Source: Blasia pusilla (taxonomy: Eukaryota > Marchantiophyta > Marchantiopsida > Blasiales). Taken from it: 64,000 bases of DNA. The stretch's first letter is position 1. Each line of letters starts with the position of its first letter. Below the pieces are notes generated by a model that saw only the letters and a program-made list of their open reading frames with translations, did not search any database and was not told the origin of the DNA. Shown here piece after piece: positions 24,501-38,846 of the stretch. The stretch covers positions 52,700,001 through 52,764,000 of the forward strand of contig CM114272.1 of NCBI GenBank assembly GCA_050084515.1. Reading direction: 5' to 3'. The position numbers and the translations under genes were made by a program.

Positions 24501-26573
24501 AAAGATAACTCGTCGGGAACATGGCATATGGGTGCCCACTGCCAAATTGCCGGCGGTCTCGCCTCCACGTGAGAAGCACGCCCAACCTTTTGTTGACTGT
24601 AGTTTTGTCTCAGACGCCGGGGCTTGGTTTAACCACGGTCACCAGTATTCCCACCAATTCCGGAGCGTTCTTGTCCCAGTTATGGGTCAACTTGCATGAT
24701 CTCAGAGCAGTACATCACTGTGCCGTAATAAGTCACGAGCGTAATGGACGGAGGTTGCAAACCGGCCACTAGTTTTTCATGGTACGTCCCAAGTTGACTG
24801 GAACGTTTTCCCTCCTTCCCCCTCAATGCTCGGCAAGAACCGGCATTTTTTGTTAAAGCAGCCGGTTGAGAACGCGCGATTTCCGGTTCAACTCTGAAAG
24901 TTTTGGAAAATTCCCGACGAGAAAAGTGAGTTTTCTTTGTTAAATTTTAAAAAAACCGGCTAGAATGGAAAAATTGCCGACTACCTTGAGAGTTCTCTCG
25001 GAAAGCTACCGGTATGCATAAAAATCCTTGCCGAGCACTGTTCCGCCTGCGTGAAATGTTTCCTTCCCACCGCTGGATTAGGATTACGGTATCCCATATC
25101 GTCTTCTTTTGTAAAGTGTAAATAGAATACCGGTCGAGTGAAACTGTAAAGAAAAGATCTCATTATTATAATAAATATTTAATGAAAATTGAAAGAAGGA
25201 ACCTTATTATTTATAATAAATATTTACAGAATCGTGGATTCCGAGACCACAATACGTTGCTAACCGAAGAAGAAGAAATTCACGGAAGAATACCAACCAC
25301 AATTATGATAATACTATTTACCGGAATGAAACCCCTTAACAATTACGTCTCCACGGAATTATTTAACTTCCGGTGGTTGTGGGACGAAAATCCCAGCTCG
25401 GGTTGAAGGCTAACTCCAGAGCTCGAAAAATAGAATAAAAACGAGACGATATTAATTTCCCGTCCGTAAGCTACAACGGATGACAGTAGAGCTGCTCCTC
25501 GACGCAGAAGATACGAGGATCGATTCCTTCCATGGAACCCTCGTTCGAGCTGTCTCGTACAATACAGTACTAACCTAACCCGAGTCAGTGACAGTCTACG
25601 TTAACTATATTAGGCTTCACGTGATTTGGTATCATGATTACCGTAATTCATTACTCGTAGTACATCACACATCATCATCAGACAATGATTCCTTGTGCGG
25701 CAGTGAAAAAAACCCTAAGCGCTTCGGAGTCACCGCTGTCGACGCCCACCTGAAGAGAAGATGCTGACGCGGTGTTTCCGACACGTGGTCATCCTCGGGG
25801 CACGCCAACTATCCCCTCTGCCATCGTGGCCGCAGCCTCATCAATGCGAGCGTGCCAGTCGTCCCCTCCCCTTCGTCGGCGTCTTGTCCTTCTCTCTGAC
25901 CGCCCGTCGCGCACCGTTCGATCTCCCACGGAGATGGCCGCTCGCCTGAAACACTCCCGCGTGGCATGTGCCCCACATCCATCCCCCACATACATCCTCC
26001 ATCTTGCACCACATTCGATGTGGTTCAGGTGAAACGGTCTCCCGACTCAGACACAGACGATGCGCTTTGTTTGTTTGCTCTCGGCGATCTGCCCTCTCGG
26101 TTTTTCCCGGAAATACTTCGCTGTGGCCTGCGCTTGGGTTGGAGACGATTAGCTTTGTTTGTTTGCTCTCGGAGATCTGCCGCTCGGTTTTCCCCGGAAA
26201 TACTTCACTGTGACCGGAGCTTGGGTTGGAGACTCACTATCTTAGGGATCTGTCTGCATCGGCCGGCTATGCGTATGGGTGACTGTACATCTTTTCATCG
26301 CTCCTTGTTGGTCCATGGAGGATAAGACCGGAATATGTTCCTTTGTCCAAGTATATTAATTGTATTTGTATATTATTGGATATTAATTAGGCGTCGGGTA
26401 AGGTAATGACCTTTCTATGAACGGGACATGGTTTGTTGTTTTTTCTGTTGTGTTGTTGAGGCAAACTCATTTCTTCGGAATCATTTTTTGTATTTCAATT
26501 TATTTATAAGTATTTTTTGGAAGATGCAGTATTAAAAAAAAGTATATTTTTCAAAAAAAATTAAAAATCTTAA
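21568..26573. other. Intergenic stretch, no gene recognised
   Basis: Mixed composition, GC-richer around 22800-24800. The longest frames (141 codons at 23873, 128 codons at 24046 on the other strand) overlap each other and have no recognisable domain. A tandem duplication lies at 26064-26239. Confidence 0.4.
26064..26239 (+). repeat. 88-bp tandem duplication
   Basis: Two adjacent copies of an 88-base unit beginning GCTTTGTTTGTTTGCTCTCGG-like sequence and sharing GGAAATACTTC and CTTGGGTTGGAGAC. They differ at a few positions and by a small compensating indel, so the duplication is recent but not identical. Confidence 0.85.
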
Positions 26574-26649
26574 CAGGGTCTGAAAATTGGTAAAGAACGT
26601 GAAATTATTAATAAGGATCGTAAATGGGTCGCTACCGGATCCTAACTAG
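26574..26649 (+). repeat. Helitron-like 3' end relic
   Basis: Matches the 3' half of the element at 21399-21567: GGTCTGAAAATTGGTA followed by a similar AAGAACGTGAAATTATTAAT block, then ending CCTAACTAG before T. No matching 5' end was found upstream. Confidence 0.5.
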
Positions 26650-29600
26650 TTTTGTTAGTAATCTCCTCACCGTACATCTAAAATGGTTCTTGTCCATTTT
26701 AAGAGTAAGAAGTCATGTCAACCTGCTAAAATTAGCAAATTAATATTGGTGTACATTTATTCAAGATATATAAATTGTATAATAGTGTGGATATTTCCAT
26801 TTATCTTTGAAAAACATTGCATGCTAGAATTCACTCTCACTCATACTTAAAGTGGAAAAGGGAAATAACGTTTTCTTTCTTTTTCCCATGTGGAGGAATT
26901 ATATTGGGAAAAAACTTGACTTGTTTCCTAAAAAAGAAGGTAGAGGAGGGGTTTTTTCTCAAAATGAGTAGAAGGGCATCCCCCAAAATGAGGAATTGGA
27001 TTTGGGGGATTAAAATGAGGATAAATTGGGAAGAGGTTTCCGGATTTTCAAAATAAGGCCAAGGGCAATCATGCATCACACTGTCGTGTTGATTATTGGG
27101 AATACATAAAAACATGATAACTTGCTTCTTATGTTGTAATTGAGAAGAGAGTTCGAATTTAAGCTACCTTGAAGGTTTGAAACCGAAATATGCCAATATG
27201 ACATGTTTATTTCCCCACCGTGTTATTATCCATTCTATGTTTTAGTAGACATACCATGTTTTGGGCAATTTTACCGAATAAGATCACAATATATGAATAA
27301 TTTCACAGAAATTCTTAGTATTACGTGTACATGGGCTTGCCTTGGAGGAATCGTTTAATAAGTTTGACGTTAAGAGAATACCAAAGTGATATTAAGGTGT
27401 GCTTAGAAGTTCATATTTTCAAGTGAGAAGTCATTTCTTCTTCTCCTCCTTCTGTCTCTTCAAGGTTTTACTACTTTCTATTATTAGCTATCATACACTC
27501 ATGACCAAAATTTCAGATGCTTTGAAAATAGGGAACATTTCCTTTGATTTTGGATATTCCATGTTGTCGAATCTTCCCATGTCGTCTCATTTTATGAATA
27601 AGAACCAAAAAAATTGATGGTAGACTCTTACATCAAAACTTTTGAAGGGTAATAATTCTAAATTGTTCATTCATATTTTTATGTCTACAAATTTAAAATA
27701 AAATCATACCATCTAGTGTTAGAAGAGGGAAAGTGTTAGAAGTGTGAGATTTTGGGTCATTATGGATCTCTCATGTAGTAAAGTAGCTTTGAAATCTCAT
27801 ATTTTCTTTGAGTTTCACCAGACGGGGCATGAGATTCTAACAAAATCAGTTTATTTCACATTCAATATAAACAACACAATGTAAAAATTACTTTTAATAG
27901 TTCCTTTCCAAGGCCTATATTATTACATGTTTCTCTTACACAATTTATTCATCTTTAAGACTAAACATGTGTATCTTATCTTAGAAAAGAACTAACACAT
28001 ATTTATGTAGGACTCTATGAGTTGTAGTATTTTATTTTTTCCCCTCCATAACAAGCCAACAATGTAGTGTAAATTTTTACTATGTTGCCAATCATAAAAA
28101 ATTGAGCCCCCTCCATGGTTTCCAACCAAATAAATAAACATGATAAGAAAAAATTCCACATACACTAGTCTAATAAAATCTTTAGTATGTATTCCCTTGC
28201 TAAAATAAATTGGTTTAATATTCTATTGTGTACATATATCCTTTTGGAGAAAAAGAAAGAAAACTAAAGTTAGGGTTAGTGAGTCAAATATTGTACATTA
28301 ACCCGAAAAAAAATATAAATATAAAGAGACATTCGAGGTCCAAGAGAAGATTGAAAAATATTCAGAAATGGAAAAAATGGAAACCAAAGAGTTTAGCTCA
28401 AAATTGGTTAAAATTTACTCAACCCATAAGAATGGTATATGATCCTTATACAAGATTGCATGTGGATAAAGTCGGTGTGCACAGACATGTCCATATACAT
28501 AGACTTACGTTCGCCATATGGGAGGACTTGTCTATGTGGGCTCCACCTTCTTCTTTTATCATCTCCCACTAGCCTCTGTATTATGCACCTTCTCGTTTCT
28601 CCCTTCCCCCCACCTCCATTTCCTGCCCCCTCATTGCACCCCTCGCCCTTGTTATGCCTTCCACCATGAGCTACAAGTGTGAGCCCCACCGCTTGCAATT
28701 CATATCCATGGACTTAGACTTCTCAGTCCATGTTTGTCTCAAGGATGGACTTATCTGGTTGTGTGCAATCATTTCGTCATGGCTTTAAAATTCAAAAATC
28801 AAAAAATATTAATTGTCCATAAAAATATAACATTCCAAATGTATACGATGAAAGAAAAAAAACCATTCAACATTTTTTTCTGACAACTTAATATTTTGAT
28901 CATCATGTAATATTTAAAATTAATACAAACATGTAAAATCTTTTTGGATCAATCATTTACCCCAAATATAACGTGGTGGGAACTAATGATTGTGAATGTT
29001 TGGATCTAAAATATCATTTTCTATTTTTATGCGTAAGTACTTATATTCTTGTTTCGCATAAGACCAAAGCGAAAATATGAGTCAATTTTTTTGGGTTCTT
29101 CTTTATGGTGGATTATAGAAAGGCATCATGGTAACATGGGAAGGGGAGAAAACACAAGTCTATGTCGGAATTCATGAAAGACTTCGATTTATCATATATG
29201 CATTGGAGAAATATAGTTATTTGGGAGGAATAATTGATAAGGTATGTAGATACGAAAAAATAGCTTTTGCACAAAAAAAAAGTTCCTAATTACACATTTC
29301 AAACAAGTGTATAAATTTTGTACATTTTTTCTTCGAGGTTAAAATTATCAAAATGCAAAATTTTTATTTTAAATATTCAAACTAAAAAAATGTATAATGA
29401 CGTATACTCTCCAAGGGAACATGTGAAAAATGGGGCTTTAATGTTATTGGATGGGAAACCCAATAAAATATAAACAAGAAGGGAATCTAAGAGTAAAGAG
29501 AATCAAAGAAGCTTAAGTTATAAAAGGTTTTATTTGAGACAAGTGAAAAAAAAAAGCACCTCATATTATCATCTAATTCCCATTTGGATGGAAAAAAGTG

Positions 29601-30319
29601 CCCCCTCCACATGAACCTATTGAATTCAATTTATCATTTAAATAATAAAATGAAATATGAAACTTGCACGGATTACATCCATAATTTGATCCTAGGAACA
29701 ATATAACAATTTATGCCTATGTCTTCAAATATTTCCTCCTAAATGACCATGACAAAAAAGCACCATCCAATATGTTTTATCACATCATTAGAATTAGTAC
29801 TCTTTTGCATATATGTTCAACCCCATCTTCCACAAACAAATCTAAGATAGCAATCCAAATAATGATCCCATCTACGAAGGACCCTTTGTACCAAAATACA
29901 ACTAGGATCTTTATATGTTTTATGGAGCTTGCATCCCTTTACAAATTGGAAGGTTCATAATTTCTCTCATTCAACCTTTAAGATGAGTTGTGCTATGTTG
30001 AAATATTTGAACATGGTCGAGTTACTTGAGTCTTGCATATAGGATATAGGAATTTAAACCGGTAGACATAATACACACTTGCTCGCAATAATGCTTTCTG
30101 CAAGGCTTGCACATTCATATACACCTAACAAACACTCAAAATTATGTGGAGGAAAATTTGAATGAATTGAGTGATCTTATGTTAAATCAAGGACGGACTC
30201 AAAGACAATGCATGGAGAATGTTAAATTACACCTTTCTTCTATGCACACATCACTACACAAGATGTTACTCATTAAGCTGGGAACCACACCGTAATATGG
30301 GAACAAGACACACACAAAA
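26650..30319. other. AT-rich intergenic stretch, no gene recognised
   Basis: Strongly AT-rich with only short reading frames on both strands (114 codons at most). No rRNA, tRNA or conserved protein segment was recognised. Confidence 0.4.
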
Positions 30320-30530
30320 TCTTTGTGTAATAAAAGGTATCCAATAAAAAAAAGAAAGAGATCTCTCATATTCCATAACTGTCTCTTATATCAAAAGGAA
30401 TCCACTCTCATGGTAACAAGCTTGATTTAATCACAAAGCAAGGAGGACCATAGCTTTGACGCCTCATGGAAGGAGATTCACCAAAGAGAAAATTAAATAT
30501 TCACACATGAGTTTTCCACCTCCCAAGTTG
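30320..30530 (-). repeat. LTR relic related to gypsy C
   Basis: The sequence around CCACTCTCATGGTAACAAGCTTG and GCAAGGAGGACCATAGCTTTG parallels 13556-13640 of gypsy C (CCCACTCTCCTAATGAGAGGC; GGCAAGGGACCATAGCTCCG), followed in both by a GGAGATTCA/AAGAGATTCA block. The orientation is the same as gypsy C. It is probably the remains of a solo LTR or a fragment. Confidence 0.55.
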
Positions 30531-33500
30531 TTCATTTTTGGTCTATCGGTCGTTGATGCTCACCCATTCAAGATACGGCACATTCACACTCATTCCTCCA
30601 ATAAAAATGATTTGAAAATATTTTAACTTATTCTATTCATTTTTTCCTAATTTCAAAAAAACTTTTCTTAATTCGTGCATCCATGTGTGGAGACTAATAT
30701 TTTCAATCAATCTATGCTAGATGGAATTACGGTAGCTAATTTGGATATATTTAGGAGATTCGAGGCTAGCCTCTCGGGCTTGAATTCATTAGGGTTTTAG
30801 GGTTATTATTTTAAAAATTTTAACTAGAAAATGATTAGGTTTTCTCCTCTTTTAGATGTTATTTTGCATGACATCTTACACAAATTTACTAAATTTTTAT
30901 TTATTTTTTGCATTGATATGTACATCTTTTCAAATTTAATATTTCTTTTTCCAAAGGAATTCAATTTGGACATTGGTAATCCCTCCATGCATCCCATAAC
31001 CAAGGAAAGAAATGATAGAGACAAAAGTCAAAAAAAGTTGCAATCAAGTGGATAAAAAGCATTAGCAACAAGGTAAGGAAAGTTAAAGGGGGAAGAATTC
31101 AAGAAAATGTGTGTTTTTCTTTTGATTGATTCTTACGATTATTGTATTCGCAATGACTTAGACTTATGATAATTTGACCTAGAAAGCCTTCAAAATTGGG
31201 AAGTTTTCTATACCTTTTCGGGAGTGCTTTTTAACATATTAATCAATACATAAACATTTTGAGCCTCTCATAGGATTTCCTTCGAGTCCAATTGCAACTT
31301 ATCTTAAAATATAAAATTGTTTCATGTTGATCCCAACCCTTCATTTGTGGCGTTTCAACGAGACCGCTATGGCATAGTTGTCTTAAGACGTTTTAAAATT
31401 TGAAAATACACATGTATGTGATTCAATTCTCCCTCCATATCGTGGGGCCACACGAGTTTTCAGTTTTCTATGCTTATGACTCAAACTTATCTTAGAGCAG
31501 GTCCCCATGGACCAATTTGTGGGTCTAGGGTCCTTAATCATGGTCATAAATGTTTTATATTTTGGGACAAACGATTGGTCTTTGGTCCCTTCACGCCAAA
31601 AAATTTGGATTCGGAAACACCAAGGACCATCCTTGGTGTTGTTGACGTCTTAAAAATGTAACGGAATAGATAAACCGGTAAAATAACTTGAACTCGGAGA
31701 TAAATGGTTTGAATTTGGTAAAGGGACATGGCGGATTAACCACACATGACCCAAGCCTAGGACTCGTGGGACCTTCCCATGGAGAACACCTCTTAGGACC
31801 CGGTCCTGTGCGGCCGAGGTCATCAGGACCCGGCTCCAGGGTTCTGGATCTTTGTTGATATGACGGATGGCATTCATGGGACCTCAACAGAATTCGCACC
31901 GTCGAAACACAATGCGCAAGTTTTGCGAACGTGTTACCACCTATTTCCAACCGAAGAGAAGGAGATAACACGATTTCTGTGCGACGATCGCAGCGACCAC
32001 GACTACTACCGGAGCCGGCCGCATGGGACGGGACCATTAGAAACATCTTTAGGCACAATCTAAAAGTTCCAAGCCAAAACTCATAAACTGAAATAGAATA
32101 AAGAGCTCATTCCAATTTGCGCTATAAAAAAGAAAGTAGCTCAGTAAATAAAGTAAATAAAAAATGAGTAACTATGGGTCGCAGGCTTCGGTTCCGAAGG
32201 TCCGAGACGCTCAAGAACCGTCGGTCGGTACCAAACCTGCACAGATAAAGTCCACGCGGCTGGTACAGGTCAATGCAACAGGGGCAGAGTCGCAAGTGGC
32301 CGCCAACACAAATGTCAGGGGCCGAGGGCGGGCGTGCCTCCTCCTGTCGCGGCGTCGCCGAGAATCGCTGGCAAGAGTTTCCCGGTAGGAAGTCCACGGA
32401 CGGCTAGCGAGCATGTTGTCGGCGTCAAGATGATTTATTGCGTATTTATTGCCTCGCGGAATTCTAATTTCCCCGGCGTCAGTGACCTCGTTTACCGCAC
32501 GTCAACGCTATGCCGTAGCCGATGGCTGCCACTTTGTGGTTGCAGGAACTGCCCAGCAAACTACCGCTGCGGTTATATTCCGTCCACGGCGCGGTTAGCC
32601 GGCCAAGCGCGGAGTTGGCTGTCGCTTATGGCGAGCACTCAGGGTCTATGCGAACCTAAGCATGGCGCGTTCCCATATGGAGCTGCGTAATTATGGACGG
32701 GCGACGGGGGAGGACTGACGTTTTGGAGGGAAGAGTCGCTTCAAGACTATCGACTTCTGCGACGTACGAACGCGTCATCAATCGACGGTCGTAGTGGAGT
32801 GGACATGTAAACTTCAAAATTCCTCTTAAGTGATCTTTTATTTACGTTCAAATTCAAACGTAGCAAAATAGCCATGGAAGGTGGTGGGCAGGCGTTTTGG
32901 GATCCCATTATCTAATAATACCGGGATGATTAAGAGATTAATGGGATGATTAAGATGGACTAAGAGTGGGTTTCCATTAAGCGCCTCTTCAAACATAAAT
33001 TACAAGGAAAATTTGTATTATTACAAAGAGGAGAACATTTCCTTTCCCACGGGATCTTCTTTGGTCCCGAAACAATCATAAGTACCCGAGGAAGGAGATA
33101 TATATCACGTGGAGTTCTATCCGAGACATAACCTAGAGTTAGTGGAACTATCATCAGGTAAGTGATCGCCGGGCCCCGGTCACTAACTTACGGTAAGAGT
33201 TCTCAAGAATAATATTGGAAATTCTCTATTGAGGAGGAAAGGAGACAAATAGAAACAAGCACGAAGGTTCTTACTTGTTAAGTCCCTTACAGTTGAGAAG
33301 CTCACAACATGAAACGAGACCTTCGATACAAAATCCTACAATCCTTTTTCACACTGTATGTACCGTGACCGTTTAAAAGTTTTTATTTTATTTTATTTTA
33401 TACTTCATGGGTGAAAGCGAGAAGAAAGGTGCATCAGCCTACTAGAAAACATTTTAATAAAGAAAATGGCAAGATAAATCCGTTAGGCCACGGACGGAAA

Positions 33501-34436
33501 GGAAGGAGTGGAGGGAGGGAGGGAGGGAGCGAGGCGAAGACCTGGTCCCCCCCTCCTTAAGGACGAGGCGTCAATAGCGATCGAAGACGACGGATACCGG
33601 AGAAGTAGAGAGACGGACAGACAGACAGGCACGATGGATGTTGGAGTGGATGGGGACGATAATAATGGTGCGTGGCGCTCGGGGGAATTTCGCTTTCGGC
33701 TCCGTGACAAGGACTGTCGTCAAATTGTGCGCGGTTCATCTTTCCATCCATCTGTCTATCCAGTGTATCCACTTGCACTCCTTAACAAAGTCGTCGCTCC
33801 TTCCACTAGAGGCCACCTACCGGCCTTCACAACATGACATCGCCGAAGGGAAGGAACTACAGCACTCGGCTCGCACAATTCTTCCACGTGTCCCTTTCCG
33901 TTTTCTCAGCGTCCGCGGAGTGAGACTCGTCATCAGTTCGACGTGCGACGAGGGAATGCGTTGTCGTAGAACCGTTGTCCTCGACCGAAAAAAAAAACTG
34001 AAAAAAAAAAACCATCGAGAAAAAACCACTCGCTAGTGCAATGAGAGGATGGACTCGCGGAATGATCGGAGTGACGTCAATGGATTGTGGATTTAATATA
34101 TTCTCCACTTTCCATGCCCCAAAATTATGTACGAAAAGCTTCCCTAAAGGAGGCGTGCATGGAAAAGAGACGGGGAAAAGAGGGTGGGGAAGAAGATAAT
34201 ATGAGGACTAGCTCCCTTGTTTGTTTATGATCATGATTTGACATCATGTATTTGCTTGATAGGGTAGATGGGGCACCTTTGTTGCTTGCTAGGTCCCTCC
34301 TACCGGAAAAATAAAAACATCAGGGAATATTTGAATTTGATGTTGGTTTTTTTAAGAGGTCTCAAATATTCATTGTTGTTACTTGGGTTGAAGGGTCCTA
34401 GCCAGCAGAAAACTTGTTCCATGGATCACATAGTAA
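30531..34436. other. Intergenic stretch, no gene recognised
   Basis: AT-rich until about 31400; GC-richer islands at 31700-32800 and 33480-34030. A 155-codon frame at 31591-32058 (minus) and a 132-codon frame at 33638-34036 have no recognisable domain. Short GGGA, GACA and TTTTA microsatellites occur at 33380-33640. Confidence 0.4.
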
Positions 34437-34592
34437 TCTATACTATTAAGATGGGAGCGTTTTCTTAGGGCGACACAAGAAAATGAAACACTTGTTTTTT
34501 TTTTATCCAGAAGACCCATGGGTAATGGAGGGCATTCAAGTTCAGGCCTTAGGGGTGGGGACCGTGCATCGCATCGCACCAGTCCTAACTAG
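34437..34592 (+). mobile_element. Short non-autonomous Helitron-like element
   Basis: Begins TCTATACTATTAAGATGGGAGC, a textbook plant Helitron 5' end, and ends CTAACTAG about 10 bases after a GTGC...GCAC hairpin (34564-34579). The flanks are A on the left and T on the right. It is 156 bases long and non-coding. The termini resemble those of the element at 21399-21567, while the middle differs. Confidence 0.55.
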
Positions 34593-37500
34593 TAAATACT
34601 CGTGGAAACAACTATCCTAAAAAGTAAGGTTGGTCTACACCTCCAAGTAGGTTCTTTTTAGTACTAGGACAAATGTCATTTAAAAGGTAAGCAAATTTAA
34701 ATATATTAAGAAAATTAATTCGAATCTTGAAAGGCTAAGAAAAATTGCAAGAGGAGATTGAAAGAACATAAAATGGAGAATAAATTATGAAAATAGTATT
34801 TTGTGCATCACCTTGACTTTGTGAGTATTTTTTTAAATCTTATTTTTTACTTGGATTTTTCCTTCATATTGTTGATTAAGGTTTTATGTTTTCAAATTTA
34901 AAGGGAAAGAAAAACCTTCCAAGAATTTATTGAGATGAATTTCCTTTCTAAGCCGCACCTCCTTAATCTTTTTGAGAAAGACGTGTTTTAAAAATTACAT
35001 GAAAAATTGAAAAATAATCAAATTAAAAATTTGATTAAAACTCCACTCCACCCCACTGATTAAATATAATCAGATTTTGGCATCCATTTTGGCACACTCA
35101 CTCTAACATAAAATAAAATGTTAAAACCCGAACGAAATTAAATTTTCTACAATAGGTAGAACTGGGAATAAGGGAAAAGGGATTCAATATAATTTTCCAC
35201 ACTGAATTGGATAGGATGATTTTGAACTAGTCATTCTATCCAATTTAGTGTCAATGGGTTTTTTCCATCTTAAGTGTCACATTTTCTACATGAGACTTCC
35301 TAATTATATGATAGGAGCCTTCTCCTATTAGCATAGTGGCAATTGATTTACTCCATCCCTCATCTCTATGTTATGGTAGGTTAATGGTGACCCTTCCCCA
35401 TGCTTCCATTCCTCCCTAACCTCGAATGATAAACTAAAAATTCCCATCTCTTTTGGACGATGATGGCATTTAATGGTGAAACACTGTTTCTATACCGGAC
35501 TTGTTTTTCTTTAGTTTTCTCTAGCTTCTTGGAAACTCCAGATGAATGTCATCTCAACTGAATTTTCATGGTAATTAATTGTGTCATAAGTTGGCATCTT
35601 CTCCTATGCTCAATTCTCTCTCACCTTGGAGGAAGGTGACAATGACATACGTCTCCACTCCACCCCAAACCACCCCACTCGGAAACACACCCTGTTACAA
35701 GTTACAACTCTACAATGGAACGTGCTCATGAATAAATCTCCAGAATGTCCTTGGTAGGGACAAAAGGACCACTGAAACCCCAATAATGAGTGCCATCATT
35801 CCCAAACGCAAACGGGTTCTACTTTAGCTATCCGAGCACTAATGCCCACCTTCCTAACCCCCTCTTAAACCTTATTAAGTACGGCCTTTAAAAAAAATCA
35901 AATGCCATGTTGAATGAGGACAACGGCATTGCTTTCCCCTCCTTTCGCGTATTTTCCCCGTGAATGATAATAAAAAGGCTACCTATCCTAGGCGTATGGG
36001 ACCAGGAACGGGATAATGTTTACGACATGCGAAATATCCTAATCAATTAAATTCAACTGTGTTCCACGGCGCATGAATTTGGAATGAAACGCAAGAAAAT
36101 GAAAAGACATTTCGTAAGTCACTGAGATGCTACTAGTACACCTCGTATAGCGCGGGGAATCTGAAGCTAACAATTATCGGGAAATTCAGAAAATATATTA
36201 ATTAGTTAATAAAGAATTATGAGAGAAACGAGAGAGCAGTGGAGGCGAACTTCCGTGGCAGGCGTTCTTCCCGCGGAGGACCAGGCAGCCCTGCAGCGGC
36301 GTTGCCACGGAGGAGACGGAGGGGATTTCTGCTTCGGTCCCGGTGCGGGTATAGGAGGGAGTTTACCCCATGGCGTTCACCCTATGGCGGGATGTTTCGG
36401 CCACTTGTTCCTTTTCACCCGCAGTAAAAGAGGGCGGAAGATTCCCACTCTGTCACGGTGCGGTAAAAGGATCGCGAACCCCTCTCGCGTCTTAGGGCGC
36501 TAATGCCAAGTCCAGCTGCACAATGTAGTGTGCTGCTGCCTTCCGCCCTGCAGCGTTTAGCAGTCTTCTGCCTGTTGTTGAACAACTCTCTCAAGTCCCC
36601 TACCTCCCTCGCTCCCTTGATTCCTCTCTCGCAGCCTCGCTCCCGCTTCTGCACAGGGCTGCGGTGCGTCCCGTGTCGTCAATCTCGAATTAAGAATTAG
36701 GTTTTCGACCGATTGGACGAACGAGGGGCGATCAGGAAACGAGGAGGAACAAATTATTGTGGTTTTCGCGCATTCTGGTGCTGGATGGAGGAAGCGGCTG
36801 CGGGTAGGAGGAAGGAGATGCGGAAAAGGGAGTGCGAAAGAAGACGTCTGCGGAGGTCTGCTAATGCCTTACGGGAGCGCGTGTGGAGAAAGTAATGGTA
36901 GGAAGAGCCCGTGTCTGTGGTGGTGGCGCAGGAGATGGAGATCTGGCTTGGATTGGTAAGATTTGGAGGTTTAAGTGGCAGGAATCCGGTGACGTAGGTG
37001 CGAGAGGTGTTGTAGGTGCCGAGCTTGAGAGCTTGGAGGAGTGAAGTGGTGAGGCGATGGATGCAATGCGCGGTAGCGAGGCGGGGTTGTTGTGTGGTTT
37101 TAGATTAGGCGATAATAGGTGAAAGAAGTCAGCATTCTCCGGATGAGTGGGAAGAGCTCAGGAGAATGGAAGGGAGGGTCGGAGTACCCTCATGCTGTCC
37201 GGTACCGGCGTTCATGATCGGCGCTGCGATTGCGTCTGACAATGGTAGGTTGCTACACAACTCTTTTGCGCTGCCGAACGACGAGGAGCCGACGAAAGAC
37301 AGGGAAATTTTGCTTCGCAACAATAGCGATGTCGCTGTCCACATTCCGTCGGATCAGGAAGGGGCCGAGTCAGTGGACAACAGAGATTCCCGAGATGAGG
37401 AGGGAAATAGGGCGGAGGGAAAGCGCAGCTGCTTCTGTAGGATGCAAGCTCCGAGACTGGCATTTCTTGAGCGAGCTGGAAGACGTATCCTCCACGGCAT

Positions 37501-38846
37501 TGTGTGCGATCCCCTCCTTACAACACGGATTACTATCATGGTATGGCTCAAGTTCTGCGTCAGATGGTCAATATTCTTGGCACAGGCATCCATGTACTTA
37601 ATATGCCGACTGCAGGGAAAAAATGTGGCCCTGTCGTCGATGATCATGGCATGCTTCAATTCCGAGGTCACCCGTCCCGTCCCTTATTATCCTGGTCGCG
37701 TATCATACCGAAGTCTATTGAAGTGGCGCTCTTCGTAAAAATTCCATGCTTATTTGTCTCGAAATTTTGAGGTCCTTCTCCCTCTATTTGGTCTATATTT
37801 TGACGTAATAGTAAGTGAGTATTTGTCTCTGATGCGCTGCTGCGCTTTCCCGCCTTTTTGAACGTGAGGAGCTAGCTGGTTTTGTATGCTCAGCAAATAC
37901 ATGTGATTTTTCACGAAGTGACGTGAACCATTGCCCGCGGAACTGTATATTAGAATAATACTCCCGTCGGTGTTGTAGTCTTGTCCCTCTTCCCGATGGC
38001 GTTGACGAATGGCTTTCGCGTTCATGACTAGTGGACCTAATCAATTGGAATGAGCTTATTGAGAAGCCGACCGGTTTCTGCAAGTAGAGCCCTCTAATCT
38101 TTACTTCCAAAGCAGGAGTTGTTGAAACGCAACGCAAGAGCGGTGTGAGGACATGGCACGTAGTTTCGAAACGAAAGCCTCAACCCCAGTACAGTAGCAG
38201 TCATGATCCCGTCTGCACACTTTCTGTACTGAAATGCGTCGTCCGTGAGATGTGGATCCATCCGAGATCGTCTGTCATATTCGACGACGAAGGAAGTCCG
38301 CTCACGAGATTTGGTCTCCGTCATCGGTCAGCGTCCCTCACAGCACAGTTTTAAAATTTCGTCAGTCGAGTGCTGTGTCGACGTTCGGACGCCCACGCTG
38401 AAAACTGTCCGATCCTCTTGTTTCCACCGCTGTTTTAATTTGGACCTTTTCTTACTGTGCGGCGGAATTCGTTCGCTCACCTCATCCGCTTTATCCTCGA
38501 GACTCGGGGTGCTCTAGTACATAGCGCGAGTACACTTTTAAGCACACTCCACAACTTCCACATACAAGCATTTCCGCCGCGCGTTGAGTGGTGGTTATGG
38601 TTTCCATGTATCGGATGCTCGTAGTCAGATCGGTTGGGGACATCATGGTATCGGATTTAGACGGGTTTGCATACACCTTCATAAGTTAACTACGACGAGT
38701 GATTCGAGGTCAGATGTCATCAGATTTCCTCTAGGTGAAATTTTGTGAATGGTCTAGTGAATGATTACTGAGCCGATAGTTAGGGTTATTTTCTCATTTT
38801 TTTGCCAGCTAATGCGACAACTCGACGTCTGTCCCGTGGATCGTGA
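34593..38846. other. Upstream region of the CKI1-like gene
   Basis: AT-rich to about 36200, then GC-richer up to the gene. A 190-codon frame at 37166-37738 and a 94-codon frame at 36219-36503 have no recognisable domain. They could be chance frames, 5' UTR or an unrecognised gene. The kinase promoter and any upstream non-coding exon should lie in this stretch, but I could not point to specific sites. Confidence 0.35.

Noticed and set aside
31591-32058. 155-codon minus-strand frame
   Set aside because: No recognisable domain and no sign of a gene around it; length is compatible with chance in a GC-richer island.
37166-37738. 190-codon frame upstream of the kinase gene
   Set aside because: No domain, overlapping frames of similar length on both strands, low-complexity composition; kept only as a note in the upstream region.
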